Part shown: in pieces, positions 52,533 to 61,766 of the stretch
How positions within the stretch are numbered: position 1 is the stretch's first letter
How the letters are laid out: every line of letters starts with the position of its first letter
Source: Acidobacteriota bacterium
GTDB lineage: Bacteria; Acidobacteriota; Holophagae; Holophagales; Holophagaceae
DNA length: 64,000 nt
NCBI GenBank assembly: GCA_016213735.1
Contig: JACQZU010000015.1
Location: 26,829 to 90,828 of the forward strand
Direction: 5' to 3'
The notes under the pieces: model-generated
Database searches by the model: none
Told to the model about the DNA's origin: nothing
What the model saw: only the letters and a program-made list of their open reading frames with translations
Program-made: the position numbers and the translations under genes

Positions 52533-55178
52533 ATGTCGGACCGCTACGATCCCTCTCGCATCGAACCCAAGTGGCAGGCCTGGTGGGAGGCCCGGGGAAC
52601 CTTCCGGACTCCGGAGGACCCTTCCCTTCCCAAGAAGTACATTCTGGACATGTTCCCCTACCCAAGCGGGGCAGGGCTCCACGTGGGCCATCCCGAGGGC
52701 TACACCGCCACCGACATCGTCTGCCGCTACCTGAGGGCCCGGGGCTTCGCGGTGCTGCACCCCATGGGCTGGGATGCCTTCGGGCTTCCGGCGGAGCAGT
52801 ACGCGATCCAGACCGGCACCCATCCCGCGGTCACCACCCGGGCCAACATCGCCACCTTCAAGCGCCAGATCCAGTCCCTGGGGCTCTCCTACGACTGGGA
52901 GCGGGAGGTGGACACCACCGACCCCGCCTACTTCAAGTGGACCCAGTGGATCTTCCTGCAACTCTTCCGGCGCGGGCTGGCCTACCAGAGCGAGATACCG
53001 GTGAACTGGTGTCCCGCCCTGGGCACCGTGCTGGCGAACGAGGAGGTCGTGGACGGCAAGAGCGAGCGGGGCGGGCATCCCGTGCTGCGCATGCCGCTCC
53101 GGCAGTGGATGCTGAAGATCACGGCTTACGCGGACCGTCTCCTGGACGACCTGGACCTGGTGAAGTGGCCTGACAGCACCAAGACCATGCAGGAAGAATG
53201 GATCGGCCGCAGCGAGGGCGCGGAGGTGAAGTTCGCCCTGGAGGATGGGAGCGGGGCCCTGGAGGTCTTCACCACCCGCCCCGACACCCTCTTCGGAGCC
53301 ACCTTCATGGTTGTGGCGCCGGAGCATCCCTTCGTGGAGCGCCACACCACCCATGCGCAGAAGGCGGCGGTCGAGGCCTACGTCCACCAGGCCATCCACC
53401 GGTCGGACCTCGACCGCAAGGCGGCCAAGGAAAAGACGGGGGTCTTCACCGGCGGCTTCGTGGTCAACCCGGTGAACGGGGAGAGGGTTCCAGTTTGGGT
53501 CGCCGACTATGTGCTCATGGGCTACGGCACGGGGGCCATCATGGCCGTCCCCGCCCACGACGAGCGGGACTTCGAGTTCGCCCGGGCCTTCGGAATCTCC
53601 GTGGTCCAGGTGGTCAGCCCCGACGGGAGGCCCCGCTCCGGAGAACTGGAGGCTGCCACCACGGAAGAAGGGCTGGCCGTGAACTCGGGCCCCTACGACG
53701 GCCTTCCCACCGCCGAGTTCAAGCGCCGCATCACGGCGGACCTCGAGGCGGCGGGCCGGGGCCGGAAGCGCATCGAGTACCGCCTGCGGGACTGGGTCTT
53801 CAGCCGCCAGCGCTACTGGGGCGAACCCATCCCCATCTATTTTCCTGTGGAGACCGATGGCGATCCCAGGGCCGGTGCCCCCCACACCATCCGCTACGAC
53901 CTCCCCATGGCCGTGGATGAGGCGGAACTGCCCCTCCTCCTGCCGGACCTCGAAGATTTCAGCCCGGGGGACGATCCCGCCGGGGCCCTGGCCCGGGCGG
54001 TGGACTGGCGCTTCTTCCGGCGGGACGGCCAGTGGTACGCCCGGGAAACCAACACCATGCCCCAGTGGGCCGGGAGCTGCTGGTACTACCTCCGCTTCAT
54101 GGACCCGGGGAACCCCGACGCCGCCTGGTCCAAGGAAGCCGCGGCGCGATGGCTCCCGGTGGACCTCTACGTGGGCGGCGCCGAACACGCCGTGCTGCAC
54201 CTCCTCTACGCCCGCTTCTGGCACAAGGTCCTTCACGATGCAGGGTTCGTGTCCTGCCCGGAGCCCTTCGCACGCCTCGTCCACCAGGGCATGATCCTCG
54301 GCGAGGTGGAGTACACAGCCTACAAATCTTCCGAGGGCTTTGTGTCCCGAGAGTGGGTGGTTGCCTTGCCGGACGGGGGATACCGCCACAGGTCGGGCGG
54401 CCAGGAACTGACGCCGGTCCGGGTTCCGGAGGAAGCCGTGGAAAAGCGGGGCGCGAACACCATCCTCAAGGCCGATCCGGAGATCGTGGTGGAGGCCCGG
54501 GCCTTCAAGATGAGCAAGTCCCGGGGCAACGTGATCAATCCCGACGACGTGGTGAGGCGGCACGGCGCCGATGCCCTTCGCCTCTACGAGATGTTCCTGG
54601 GACCCCTGGAGGCGGTGAAGCCTTGGTCCACCAGCGGGATCCAGGGGGTGGCGCGCTTCCTGGAACGGAGCTTCGCCCTGGCCTCCCGCCCCATGAAGGA
54701 TGGGATGCCCGAAGGCCCGTTGCTTCGCCTCGTGCACAAGACCATCCGCAAGGTCACGGAGGACATCGAGGGCCTTCGCTTCAACACGGCCATCAGCGCC
54801 CTCATGGTCCTGCTCAACGAATTGTCCAAGACCGACCCCCTTCCCAAGGGAGCCGCGGAGCTTCATGTGCGCCTCATGCATCCCTTCGCCCCGCACCTGG
54901 CCGAGGAGCTGTGGGAGCGCCTGGGCCACCCTCCCAGCCTCCAGGAGGTGCCGTGGCCTGGATTCGATCCCGATCTCTGCCAGGACGAGTCGGTCACCGT
55001 GGCCGTTCAGGTGAACGGGAAAATGCGCGGGACCGTGCAGCTCGCGGCCGGCAGCGACCAGGACACAGCCCTGGGCGAAGCCCGGAAGCTGGACACCGTG
55101 CAGCGGCAGCTGGAGGGGAAGGACATTCGCAAGGTCATCTGGGTCGCGGACAAGTTGTTGAACCTCATCGCCGGGTAG
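52533..55178 (+). CDS. leuS: Leucyl-tRNA synthetase
   Basis: This 881-residue class Ia synthetase has the HIGH-type motif PYPSGAGLHVGHPEGYTATD, an editing domain (FTTRPDTLFGATF ... MAVPAHDERDFEFA), WYYLRFMDPGN, KMSKSRGNVINPDD (KMSKS) and a C-terminal anticodon/VNGKMRG region. Length is normal for bacterial LeuRS. Start ATG 52533 (MSDRYDPSRIEPKWQ) is chosen by homology; GTG 52491 would add 14 residues. No T-box leader was found in the 134-nt upstream region. Confidence 0.97.
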   Translation: MSDRYDPSRIEPKWQAWWEARGTFRTPEDPSLPKKYILDMFPYPSGAGLHVGHPEGYTATDIVCRYLRARGFAVLHPMGWDAFGLPAEQYAIQTGTHPAVTTRANIATFKRQIQSLGLSYDWEREVDTTDPAYFKWTQWIFLQLFRRGLAYQSEIPVNWCPALGTVLANEEVVDGKSERGGHPVLRMPLRQWMLKITAYADRLLDDLDLVKWPDSTKTMQEEWIGRSEGAEVKFALEDGSGALEVFTTRPDTLFGATFMVVAPEHPFVERHTTHAQKAAVEAYVHQAIHRSDLDRKAAKEKTGVFTGGFVVNPVNGERVPVWVADYVLMGYGTGAIMAVPAHDERDFEFARAFGISVVQVVSPDGRPRSGELEAATTEEGLAVNSGPYDGLPTAEFKRRITADLEAAGRGRKRIEYRLRDWVFSRQRYWGEPIPIYFPVETDGDPRAGAPHTIRYDLPMAVDEAELPLLLPDLEDFSPGDDPAGALARAVDWRFFRRDGQWYARETNTMPQWAGSCWYYLRFMDPGNPDAAWSKEAAARWLPVDLYVGGAEHAVLHLLYARFWHKVLHDAGFVSCPEPFARLVHQGMILGEVEYTAYKSSEGFVSREWVVALPDGGYRHRSGGQELTPVRVPEEAVEKRGANTILKADPEIVVEARAFKMSKSRGNVINPDDVVRRHGADALRLYEMFLGPLEAVKPWSTSGIQGVARFLERSFALASRPMKDGMPEGPLLRLVHKTIRKVTEDIEGLRFNTAISALMVLLNELSKTDPLPKGAAELHVRLMHPFAPHLAEELWERLGHPPSLQEVPWPGFDPDLCQDESVTVAVQVNGKMRGTVQLAAGSDQDTALGEARKLDTVQRQLEGKDIRKVIWVADKLLNLIAG

Positions 55179-55221
55179 ACCAGGCCGCCCGCAGCACCTG
55201 TGCCCCACCCTGGAGGAGTCC

Positions 55222-56016
55222 GTGAGTTCCGCCTACTACCGCCGGATCGGTCCCGCCATCTTCGAACCCACCGAACACGCCCAGGGTGCGTGGAATGATC
55301 ATGAGCAGCACATGGCGCCGGTGTCCGGGCTGCTCGCGCACGCCCTGCAGGGACATGAACCCCGGGAGGGTATGTGCCTGGCCCGGGTGACCTACGAGAT
55401 TCTCGGACTCATCCCCCTGGCGCCCACGGCCATTCGCACGCGGACCCTCCGCCCGGGGAGGACCATCGAACTGGTGGAGGCGGTGGCTTCGGCAGGAGGA
55501 CGGGAGGTGGTCAGGGCCCAGGCCTGGCGTCTTTCCAGGCAGGACACCCGGGGAGTCGCCGGCGGCCTCCCTCGACCCCTTCCGCCCCGCGAGGCCTGCG
55601 AACCCTTTCCGGCCGCCGACCTTTGGGCGGGGGGCTACATCGCCTCCATCGAGGTGCTTCGGGGGCCCGGGGGGCTGGCCGGCGAGGGGCAGGCCTGGTT
55701 GCGGACGAAGCACGCCCTGCTGGAGGATGAGGCCGTCTCTCCCTTGGCGGCCTACCTCGGTCTGGTGGACACGGCGAACGGAATGAACACCCGGCTGAAC
55801 CCCCGCCAATGGGCGTTTCCCAACATCGACCTCAGCATCCACCTCTACCGGACCCCCGAAGGGGGACCCGGCCGCTGGATCGGTTTCGACACCCTGGTGA
55901 CCATCGGGGAGAACGGGGTCGGGCTCACGTCCACCACACTCCACGATGAACATGGACCGGTGGGCCGCGCCGAGCAGATTCTCACCGTGCGCGGGATGCC
56001 GAGAGACGAATCCTAG
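55222..56016 (+). CDS. TesB-like acyl-CoA thioesterase family protein
   Basis: This 264-residue protein resembles double-hotdog thioesterases (4HBT_3/TesB-like): FEPTEHAQGAWNDHEQHMAP, LARVTYEILGLIPLAP, TLRPGRTIELVEAVA, and the second half with RLNPRQWAFPNIDLSIHLYR and GWIGFDT-like RWIGFDTLVTIGENGVGLT. It should hydrolyse acyl-CoA thioesters. GTG 55222 follows GGAGGAG by 3 nt. Its stop overlaps the converging hemA stop. Confidence 0.87.
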   Translation: MSSAYYRRIGPAIFEPTEHAQGAWNDHEQHMAPVSGLLAHALQGHEPREGMCLARVTYEILGLIPLAPTAIRTRTLRPGRTIELVEAVASAGGREVVRAQAWRLSRQDTRGVAGGLPRPLPPREACEPFPAADLWAGGYIASIEVLRGPGGLAGEGQAWLRTKHALLEDEAVSPLAAYLGLVDTANGMNTRLNPRQWAFPNIDLSIHLYRTPEGGPGRWIGFDTLVTIGENGVGLTSTTLHDEHGPVGRAEQILTVRGMPRDES

Positions 56017-57308
56017 GGATCGCGATCCAGTCCGAACAGGTGGCGGGCCGTTTCAGCGCGGTCCAGGCGCCGCCCAGGGTCGGGCTCGTCCTTGATCGCC
56101 TCCGTGGGGGTTCGAAGGAGGGAACGGACCATGGAGGAAGCCATGACCTGGATCTTCTTCCGGTCCGCCTCGGAGAGGTGGACCATTCGTGCCAGCGGTT
56201 CGTCGAACTCCGCCTCCCGAATTCCCTCGAATTTCTGGCGGAGGGCCGTGAGGGTGGGAACCACCGCCAGGGAATTGAACCAGGAACTGAAGGCTTCCAA
56301 CTCCTCCTCGAGAATCCGGAGGGCGGGTTCGATCTCACGCTGCCGCTCCTGCCGGTTGCGTTCCGCGATCTCCTGGAGGTCATCCACGGCGTAGAGGAAG
56401 GCATCGTCCAGCCTGGCCACCGAGGGGTCCACGTTCCGTGGAATGCCCAGGTCCAGGAAGAAAAGGGGCTGCCCCCGCCGTTTGTGGATGGCCTTCTTCG
56501 CCATGTCCAGGGGGATGACAGGCTCCTCGGAGGAGGTGGCGCTGACCACGATGTCGGCCTTGCCGAGCTGGGATTCCAGGTCTTCCCAGGGGGCGGCCTG
56601 GCCCCCCCGGCGGCACAATTCCTCCGCCCGGGCGAGGGTCCGGTTCACCACCGTGATGTTCTTGGCTCCCCGGGCGAGGAGGAGGTCGTAGAAGATCCCC
56701 GAGGTCTCCCCGGCCCCCAGGATCAGGAACCTGCGGGGGGAAAGATCCTCGTAGATCTTCTGGGCCAGTTCGATGGCCACCCCCGGGATCGAGATCGGGC
56801 GCGAACTGAGACCGGTCTCCGATCGGACCCGCTTGCCGGTCTCCACGGCCTTCTGGAAAAGCCTGTGAAGAACGGAGCGCGTGGCCCCGGCCCCGGAGGC
56901 CAGGCGAAAGGCCTCCCGCACCTGGCCCAGGATCTGATCCTCCCCCAGGGCCAGGGACTCGAGGCCCGCCGCGACACGCATCAGGTGACGGACGGCGTCC
57001 GGCCCCGAATGACGGTACCCCGCCTGGAGCACCTCGGACCCGGGCAGGCCGTGGTAGTCCGCGATGAAGTCCGTGAGGGCCGCGAGGGAATCCCGGCCTT
57101 CCACCGCGGGCCCTGAGACCCCATAGACTTCGCTGCGGTTGCAGGTGGAAAGGATCACGCCCTCGGAGAGCAGGCCCCGCTGGCGAAGCTGGCCCAGGGC
57201 CTCCTTCACCTTCTCGGGAGAGAAAGCGAGACGCTCTCGCAATTCCACCGGAGTCTGGCGGAAGTCCCATCCGACGAGGAGAAGGGGGGAAGAAGACGGG
57301 GGAGTCAA
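56013..57308 (-). CDS. hemA: Glutamyl-tRNA reductase
   Basis: HemA makes glutamate-1-semialdehyde from glutamyl-tRNA, the first step of C5 haem synthesis. The 431-residue protein has VGWDFRQTPVELRERLAF, the catalytic Cys in LSTCNRSEVYG, GEDQILGQVREA, GAGETSGIFYDLLLARGA and the C-terminal dimerisation region MVRSLLRTPTEAIK. TTG 57308 is the only start that keeps the conserved N-terminus; it overlaps the hemX stop (TTGA). The hemX-hemA pair fits the C5 haem route that supplies the many cytochromes at the left edge. Confidence 0.93.
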   Translation of the reverse strand: MTPPSSSPLLLVGWDFRQTPVELRERLAFSPEKVKEALGQLRQRGLLSEGVILSTCNRSEVYGVSGPAVEGRDSLAALTDFIADYHGLPGSEVLQAGYRHSGPDAVRHLMRVAAGLESLALGEDQILGQVREAFRLASGAGATRSVLHRLFQKAVETGKRVRSETGLSSRPISIPGVAIELAQKIYEDLSPRRFLILGAGETSGIFYDLLLARGAKNITVVNRTLARAEELCRRGGQAAPWEDLESQLGKADIVVSATSSEEPVIPLDMAKKAIHKRRGQPLFFLDLGIPRNVDPSVARLDDAFLYAVDDLQEIAERNRQERQREIEPALRILEEELEAFSSWFNSLAVVPTLTALRQKFEGIREAEFDEPLARMVHLSEADRKKIQVMASSMVRSLLRTPTEAIKDEPDPGRRLDRAETARHLFGLDRDP

Positions 57309-58102
57309 CGGAAGACGTGCTCCGCCGTGATGAACAGATTCACCACCGTGTAGGAAAAGATCAGCAGGCCGTAACCGCCGATGGAGACCCAGGCGGTGCG
57401 CTTGCCGCCCAGGCCCAGGCGCGGTGCCAGGAGGGTGAATATGTAGATCCCGATCATGACCAGGGTGAAGGCCACCTTGGCGTCCCAGAAGGTCCGCCAA
57501 TTCTGGCGCGCCCAGATGAGCCCAAGCACCGTGGCCACGGACAGGGCGACCACCCCCAGGAGGGCGGCGGAGCGATGGAGGCCCCAGACCACGTCGAGGG
57601 CGGGGAGCCTGGCGAAGAGCAGCCCCATGGTTCGGCGGTGGAGCTGGCGCATCTGGATGAGGTAGAGCTGGGCCAGCACGAACGTCAGCGTCAGGGTGGC
57701 GTAGCCGAAGATGGCGATGGTCACGTGCCAGGCGAACAGGGGTCCAGAGAGTCGGGGGTCGGACATGAGAGGTCGTCCGGTTCCCATGAGGAGCGAGACA
57801 GCCAGGAAGAGGATGGCCAGGGGGATGAGGAAGGGGCCCGTGGAGACTTCCCGGTGGATGAGCAGGAGGACCCCGTAGGCCCCGACCAGCATCCAGGCGA
57901 ACAGGGACATGGAGCCCGGGAGGGTGTTGTAGGGGACCGTCTGGGTGGCCTTGGCCCCGAGCACCAGGGCGCCGAAATGGATGATGAAACCCAGCAGGAG
58001 GAGGACCGTGGTGGCCGTGCCCAGGGCATCCCGGTCCCGGCGGATGTGGGCCACCGCGAAGGCTTCCGCGGCGATGTAGCAGAGAAGGGCTGCCAGATTC
58101 AT
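57305..58102 (-). CDS. hemX: HemX/CcsA-family cytochrome c assembly membrane protein
   Basis: This 265-residue integral membrane protein has about eight hydrophobic helices and the CcsA/HemX family pattern: YNTLPGSMSLFAW, GPLFAWHVTIAIFGYATLTL, RQLHRRTMG and QNWRTFWDAKVAF (the WD-containing loop). HemX relatives regulate HemA level or take part in cytochrome c maturation (CcsA). Start 58102 has GGGA about 8 nt upstream; 58129 is an alternative. Its stop overlaps the hemA start. Confidence 0.86.
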   Translation of the reverse strand: MNLAALLCYIAAEAFAVAHIRRDRDALGTATTVLLLLGFIIHFGALVLGAKATQTVPYNTLPGSMSLFAWMLVGAYGVLLLIHREVSTGPFLIPLAILFLAVSLLMGTGRPLMSDPRLSGPLFAWHVTIAIFGYATLTLTFVLAQLYLIQMRQLHRRTMGLLFARLPALDVVWGLHRSAALLGVVALSVATVLGLIWARQNWRTFWDAKVAFTLVMIGIYIFTLLAPRLGLGGKRTAWVSIGGYGLLIFSYTVVNLFITAEHVFR

Positions 58103-58197
58103 GGCCTCATTCCCATCCAGAATCCCCATGGTAGCTCGGAATCCCGCCACCCCGGAGGGTGTCGGGGAGATCCATGCCCTTCATCACAGACAGGGCC

Positions 58198-58914
58198 TCA
58201 GCCGAGGTAGGCCTCGATCACCCGCTCCTGCTTTTTCAATTCCTCGGGGCTGCCCTGAGCCACCACGCGTCCCCGCTCCATCACATAGGCGTGGTCCGCG
58301 ACTTCCAGCGCGCTCTTGGCGAACTGTTCCACCAGCAGCAGGGTGATGCCGGAGGCCTTGAGCCGGCGGATGGTGGCGAACACCTCCTGGATGATGACCG
58401 GGGCGAGGCCCATGGAGGGTTCGTCCAGAAGCATGATCTTGGGATCGGCCATGAGGGCCCGGCCGATGGCGAGCATCTGCTGCTCCCCCCCGCTGAGGGT
58501 TCCCCCGTCCTGCCGGCGGCGCTCCCCCAGTCGGGGGAACAGGTCATAGACCCGCTGGAGGGAGGCCACGGCGCGCCCCTTGTAGCCCAGAAGGATGGGA
58601 AGGCGCCCGTAGGCTCCAAGCAGGAGGTTGTCCTCCACGGAGAGGGTCGGGAAGATCCGGCGCCCTTCGGGGGCGTGCGCGAGGCCAAGGCGGGCCACGC
58701 GGGAAGCCTCCAGCCCCTGGACCTCGCGGCCTTCGAGCAGAACCTTCCCGCGGCTCGGTCGCACCAGCCCCGAGACCGCACGCAGGGTGGTCGTCTTTCC
58801 CGCGCCGTTGGCACCGATGAGGGCCACCAGCTGGCCCTGGCCGACTTCCAGGTCCACCCCGTGGAGCACCTCGCTGGCGCCGTAACCCGCATGGAGATCC
58901 TGGACGGTGAGCAT
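58198..58914 (-). CDS. livF: Branched-chain amino-acid ABC transporter ATPase LivF
   Basis: This 238-residue ATPase has Walker A GANGAGKTT, signature LSGGEQQMLAIGRAL, Walker B IMLLDEPSMGLAP and the LivF-specific HAPEGRRIFPTLSVEDNLLLG. It energises high-affinity uptake of Leu/Ile/Val or related solutes with the LivM-LivG fusion and LivH. It is the last liv gene and lies 7 nt after the fusion gene; hemX follows 95 nt further along the same strand. Confidence 0.96.
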   Translation of the reverse strand: MLTVQDLHAGYGASEVLHGVDLEVGQGQLVALIGANGAGKTTTLRAVSGLVRPSRGKVLLEGREVQGLEASRVARLGLAHAPEGRRIFPTLSVEDNLLLGAYGRLPILLGYKGRAVASLQRVYDLFPRLGERRRQDGGTLSGGEQQMLAIGRALMADPKIMLLDEPSMGLAPVIIQEVFATIRRLKASGITLLLVEQFAKSALEVADHAYVMERGRVVAQGSPEELKKQERVIEAYLG

Positions 58915-58921
58915 GGTGTCC

Positions 58922-60874
58922 TCAGGCGGGAGCAGGGGCGTCGGCTTCGGGGAGGCCCCCCAGGTAGGCCTCGATGACCTTGGGATCGCGCTTGATGCTG
59001 TCCGGTAGCCCCTCCGCGATGACCTTCCCTCCGTCCAGGACCGTCACTCGGTCGCACAGTTCGCTCACCACGTCCATGTGGTGCTCGATGAGGATCATGG
59101 TCACTCCGCGGTCATGGATCCGCCGCAGGATCTCCAGGAGGCGCTGGACGTCCGGATGGGAGAGGCCCGCGGCAGGCTCGTCGAGGATCAGGAGCTCGGG
59201 CCTCCTCGCCAGGGCCCGGGCGATCTCCAGCAGGCGTTGCGCGCCGTAGGTGAGGTCCTTGGCTTTGGCACGAGCCTGGTCCGCCAGCCCCACGAGGTCC
59301 AGGAGGGCCAGGGCCTGGGCCTGGGCCCTCCGCTCCTCGGCCCGCGCCAGGCCCAGGAGCACCAGGGGAAGGGGGGTCCCGTAGCTTCCCTCCAGGGCGA
59401 CCATGACGTTGCCCAGGGCGCTCAGTTCCCCGAAGAGCTGGAGGTTCTGGAAGGTCCGGGCCACTCCGGCGCGGGCCACCCTGAAGAGGCTGCCTCGGGG
59501 CAGGGACTGCCCCCGCAGCAGGATCTCCCCATCACCCGGCGCGTAGAGCCCGGAGATGACATTGACCAGGGTGCTCTTGCCGGACCCGTTGGGTCCGATG
59601 AGGCCATGGATCTCCCCGCATCGGATTCCCACGGAGATCCCGTCCACCGCCTTCACCCCCCCGAAGTGTCGCCGGAGGTCCCGCACTTCGAGCAGGACCC
59701 CTTCGCCGGCCCGCCTCGGAGGCAGGACTTCGTCCAGCGGGGCCGGAGCGGGGAGGGCAGGGGGGTCGACGTGGAAGAGCCGCGCCAGGAATCCTTCCAG
59801 GAAACCCATGAGGCCTTCGGGAAGCCCTACGACGACCGAGAAGAGCATGAGGGCGAAGATGGCCTTGCGCCAGTCCTCCGTGTTCTCGACCTTGAGGCCC
59901 CCGGCCACCAGGATCCCCATGGACACCACCGGAGCCAGGGCCTGGAAGGGACGCACTTGCCGCTTGAGCAGGCCGCGGATTCCCGCGGCCAGGGCCGCAA
60001 TGAATCCCAGGGCGGAAATGGCCTGGAAGAGATGGCGGTTGGAGAGCAGGTTCGGCAGCAGCACCACCAGGCAGGACCCCACGAAGGCCCCCCAGAGGTT
60101 CTTCCGCCCCCCCAGGACGACTCCCAGAAGGAGGATGACCATCAGCTCGTACACGAAGCTCTGGGGCTGGAGGTACTGGAAGTTGAGGGCGTACAGGGCC
60201 CCCGCAAGTCCCCCAAGGGAGGAGCCCAGGGCAAAGGCGGCCACCTTGTGGCGGTAGGCTCCGACCCCCATGGCGTCCGTGGCGATGGGGCTGTCCCGGA
60301 GGGCCTCGAAGGCCCGTCCCCACTTGGAGGCCAGGAGGTTCCGCATGGCCAGCCAGACCAGGCCGAAGAGCAGCAGGCAAACCCAGTAGAAGGCCGGCGG
60401 GGTGAGGGGCAGGCCCAGAAGGGGGGGCCTGGAGAACGAGAGGCCCTGGGCCCCTCCGGTGAGGGCCTCCAGTTCATTGAGGGCCGTCGTGGAGAGGGCG
60501 GCGAAGCTGAGGGTGGCCAGGGCGAACTGGGGACCGTCCAGACGGAGGGCCGGGAAGGCCAGAAGGCCTCCGAAGCAGAACCCGACCAAGGTCCCGGCCG
60601 CCAGGGCGGCGGCCAGGCCCCCGTTCAGCTTGAGCACCACCAGACCCGCGGCATATCCCCCGAGGCCGAGGAAGGCCACGTGGGCCAGGTTCACCTGCCC
60701 CAGGTACCCCACGGTGACATCGAGACCGATCAGGAGGATCCCGTAGATGGCGAGGAGGGTGAGCAGGCCCAGGGCATAGGGGTTGGTGACCGCGAGGGGG
60801 ATCCCGGCCAGGACCAGGAAGGCCAGAAACTCTGGGCCGCGGGTCAACAGGAAGCGGGCGGCGGGCCGTGACAT
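58922..60874 (-). CDS. livM-livG: LivM permease - LivG ATPase fusion
   Basis: This 650-residue protein fuses two transporter subunits. Residues 1-360 are LivM: about ten hydrophobic segments with LDVTVGYLGQVNLAHVAFLGLGGYAA and GALYALNFQYLQPQSFVYEL. Residues 393-640 are LivG: Walker A GPNGSGKST (427-435), VARTFQNLQLFGELSALGNVMVAL, a modified signature LTYGAQRLLEIARAL, Walker B LLILDEPAAGLS and IEHHMDVVSELCD. The linker at 365-392 is Pro-rich. No frameshift or stop separates the halves, so the fusion is real in this sequence. It is 3 nt after livH. Confidence 0.93.
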   Translation of the reverse strand: MSRPAARFLLTRGPEFLAFLVLAGIPLAVTNPYALGLLTLLAIYGILLIGLDVTVGYLGQVNLAHVAFLGLGGYAAGLVVLKLNGGLAAALAAGTLVGFCFGGLLAFPALRLDGPQFALATLSFAALSTTALNELEALTGGAQGLSFSRPPLLGLPLTPPAFYWVCLLLFGLVWLAMRNLLASKWGRAFEALRDSPIATDAMGVGAYRHKVAAFALGSSLGGLAGALYALNFQYLQPQSFVYELMVILLLGVVLGGRKNLWGAFVGSCLVVLLPNLLSNRHLFQAISALGFIAALAAGIRGLLKRQVRPFQALAPVVSMGILVAGGLKVENTEDWRKAIFALMLFSVVVGLPEGLMGFLEGFLARLFHVDPPALPAPAPLDEVLPPRRAGEGVLLEVRDLRRHFGGVKAVDGISVGIRCGEIHGLIGPNGSGKSTLVNVISGLYAPGDGEILLRGQSLPRGSLFRVARAGVARTFQNLQLFGELSALGNVMVALEGSYGTPLPLVLLGLARAEERRAQAQALALLDLVGLADQARAKAKDLTYGAQRLLEIARALARRPELLILDEPAAGLSHPDVQRLLEILRRIHDRGVTMILIEHHMDVVSELCDRVTVLDGGKVIAEGLPDSIKRDPKVIEAYLGGLPEADAPAPA

Positions 60875-60877
60875 GGG

Positions 60878-61756
60878 TCAGACCTTGCGGATCACGGCCT
60901 TGCCGAAGATCCCCGTGGGACGGACGGCCAGGGCCAGGATGAGGAGGATCAGCCCCGGGGCCTCCCGCCAGCCACTCCCGAGGTAGAAGCTGGCCAGGCT
61001 TTCGGTGGCGCCCAGGAACATCCCGACGAGAACCACCCCGAATCCCGAATCCAGCCCGGCCACCACCGCCACCGAGAAAGCCTTGAGGATCAGGGCGGAG
61101 GCCATGGTGGGGCCCACGGTGGTGATGGGGGAGACCAGAATGCCGGCCAGCGCCGCCACGGCGCCCGAGAGGGCGTAGGACAACATGATGGACTTCCTGG
61201 CCGAGATGCCCATGAGCTCCGCGGCGTCCCGGTCGGTGGAGACGGCCTCGAGGGCCTTCCCGAGGAGCGTGCGCCGCTTGAAGGTCTCGATGAGGCCCAT
61301 GATGGCGAGCACCCCCACTCCCACGGAGAGTTCCAGGGGGGTTACGTCCACCCCGAGGATGTGGATCGGGTCCGAGGGGATGGGCGTGGGGAAGGGACGG
61401 TCGTCCCGTCCCCAGAGGTTCTCCGCGCCTGAGAAGAAGAAGAGCCCCAGGATGATGGTCATGAGGATCCACCCCTCGCTCTTCTGCTCCAGGGCCAGGC
61501 GCACCCCCGTCCGCTCGATCACGAGTCCCATGAGGGCCCCGAAGAGCATGCCGCAGGGGATCATGGCCCAGTAGGGGACCCCATGAAGGGTGAGGGTGAG
61601 GCTCACAAAGGCCGACACCATGACCAGCTCACCCTGCCCGAAGTTGATGCTCCGGCTGCTGGCAAAGGTGAGCTGGAATCCGTAGGCGATCAGGGCGTAG
61701 ACAAGGCCCATGAGGGCCCCGCTTACCACCATCTGGGCGACGACGACGGAGGGCAT
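60878..61756 (-). CDS. livH: Branched-chain amino-acid ABC transporter permease LivH
   Basis: This 292-residue permease has about eight transmembrane helices with LivH hallmarks GLVYALIAYGFQLTFASSRSI, NFGQGELVM, TDRDAAELMGI and LDSGFGVVLVGMFLGATESLA. It pairs with the LivM half of the fusion. MPSVVVAQMVVSG at 61756 is the likely start, 10 nt after the livK stop; no strong Shine-Dalgarno is visible, so it may depend on translational coupling. Confidence 0.94.
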   Translation of the reverse strand: MPSVVVAQMVVSGALMGLVYALIAYGFQLTFASSRSINFGQGELVMVSAFVSLTLTLHGVPYWAMIPCGMLFGALMGLVIERTGVRLALEQKSEGWILMTIILGLFFFSGAENLWGRDDRPFPTPIPSDPIHILGVDVTPLELSVGVGVLAIMGLIETFKRRTLLGKALEAVSTDRDAAELMGISARKSIMLSYALSGAVAALAGILVSPITTVGPTMASALILKAFSVAVVAGLDSGFGVVLVGMFLGATESLASFYLGSGWREAPGLILLILALAVRPTGIFGKAVIRKV

Positions 61757-61766
61757 TCGGAGGAGG

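Noticed and set aside
52518..55208. An 896-codon minus-strand frame
   Set aside because: It is antisense to leuS, which carries HIGH and KMSKS motifs. No recognisable domain in the antisense translation.
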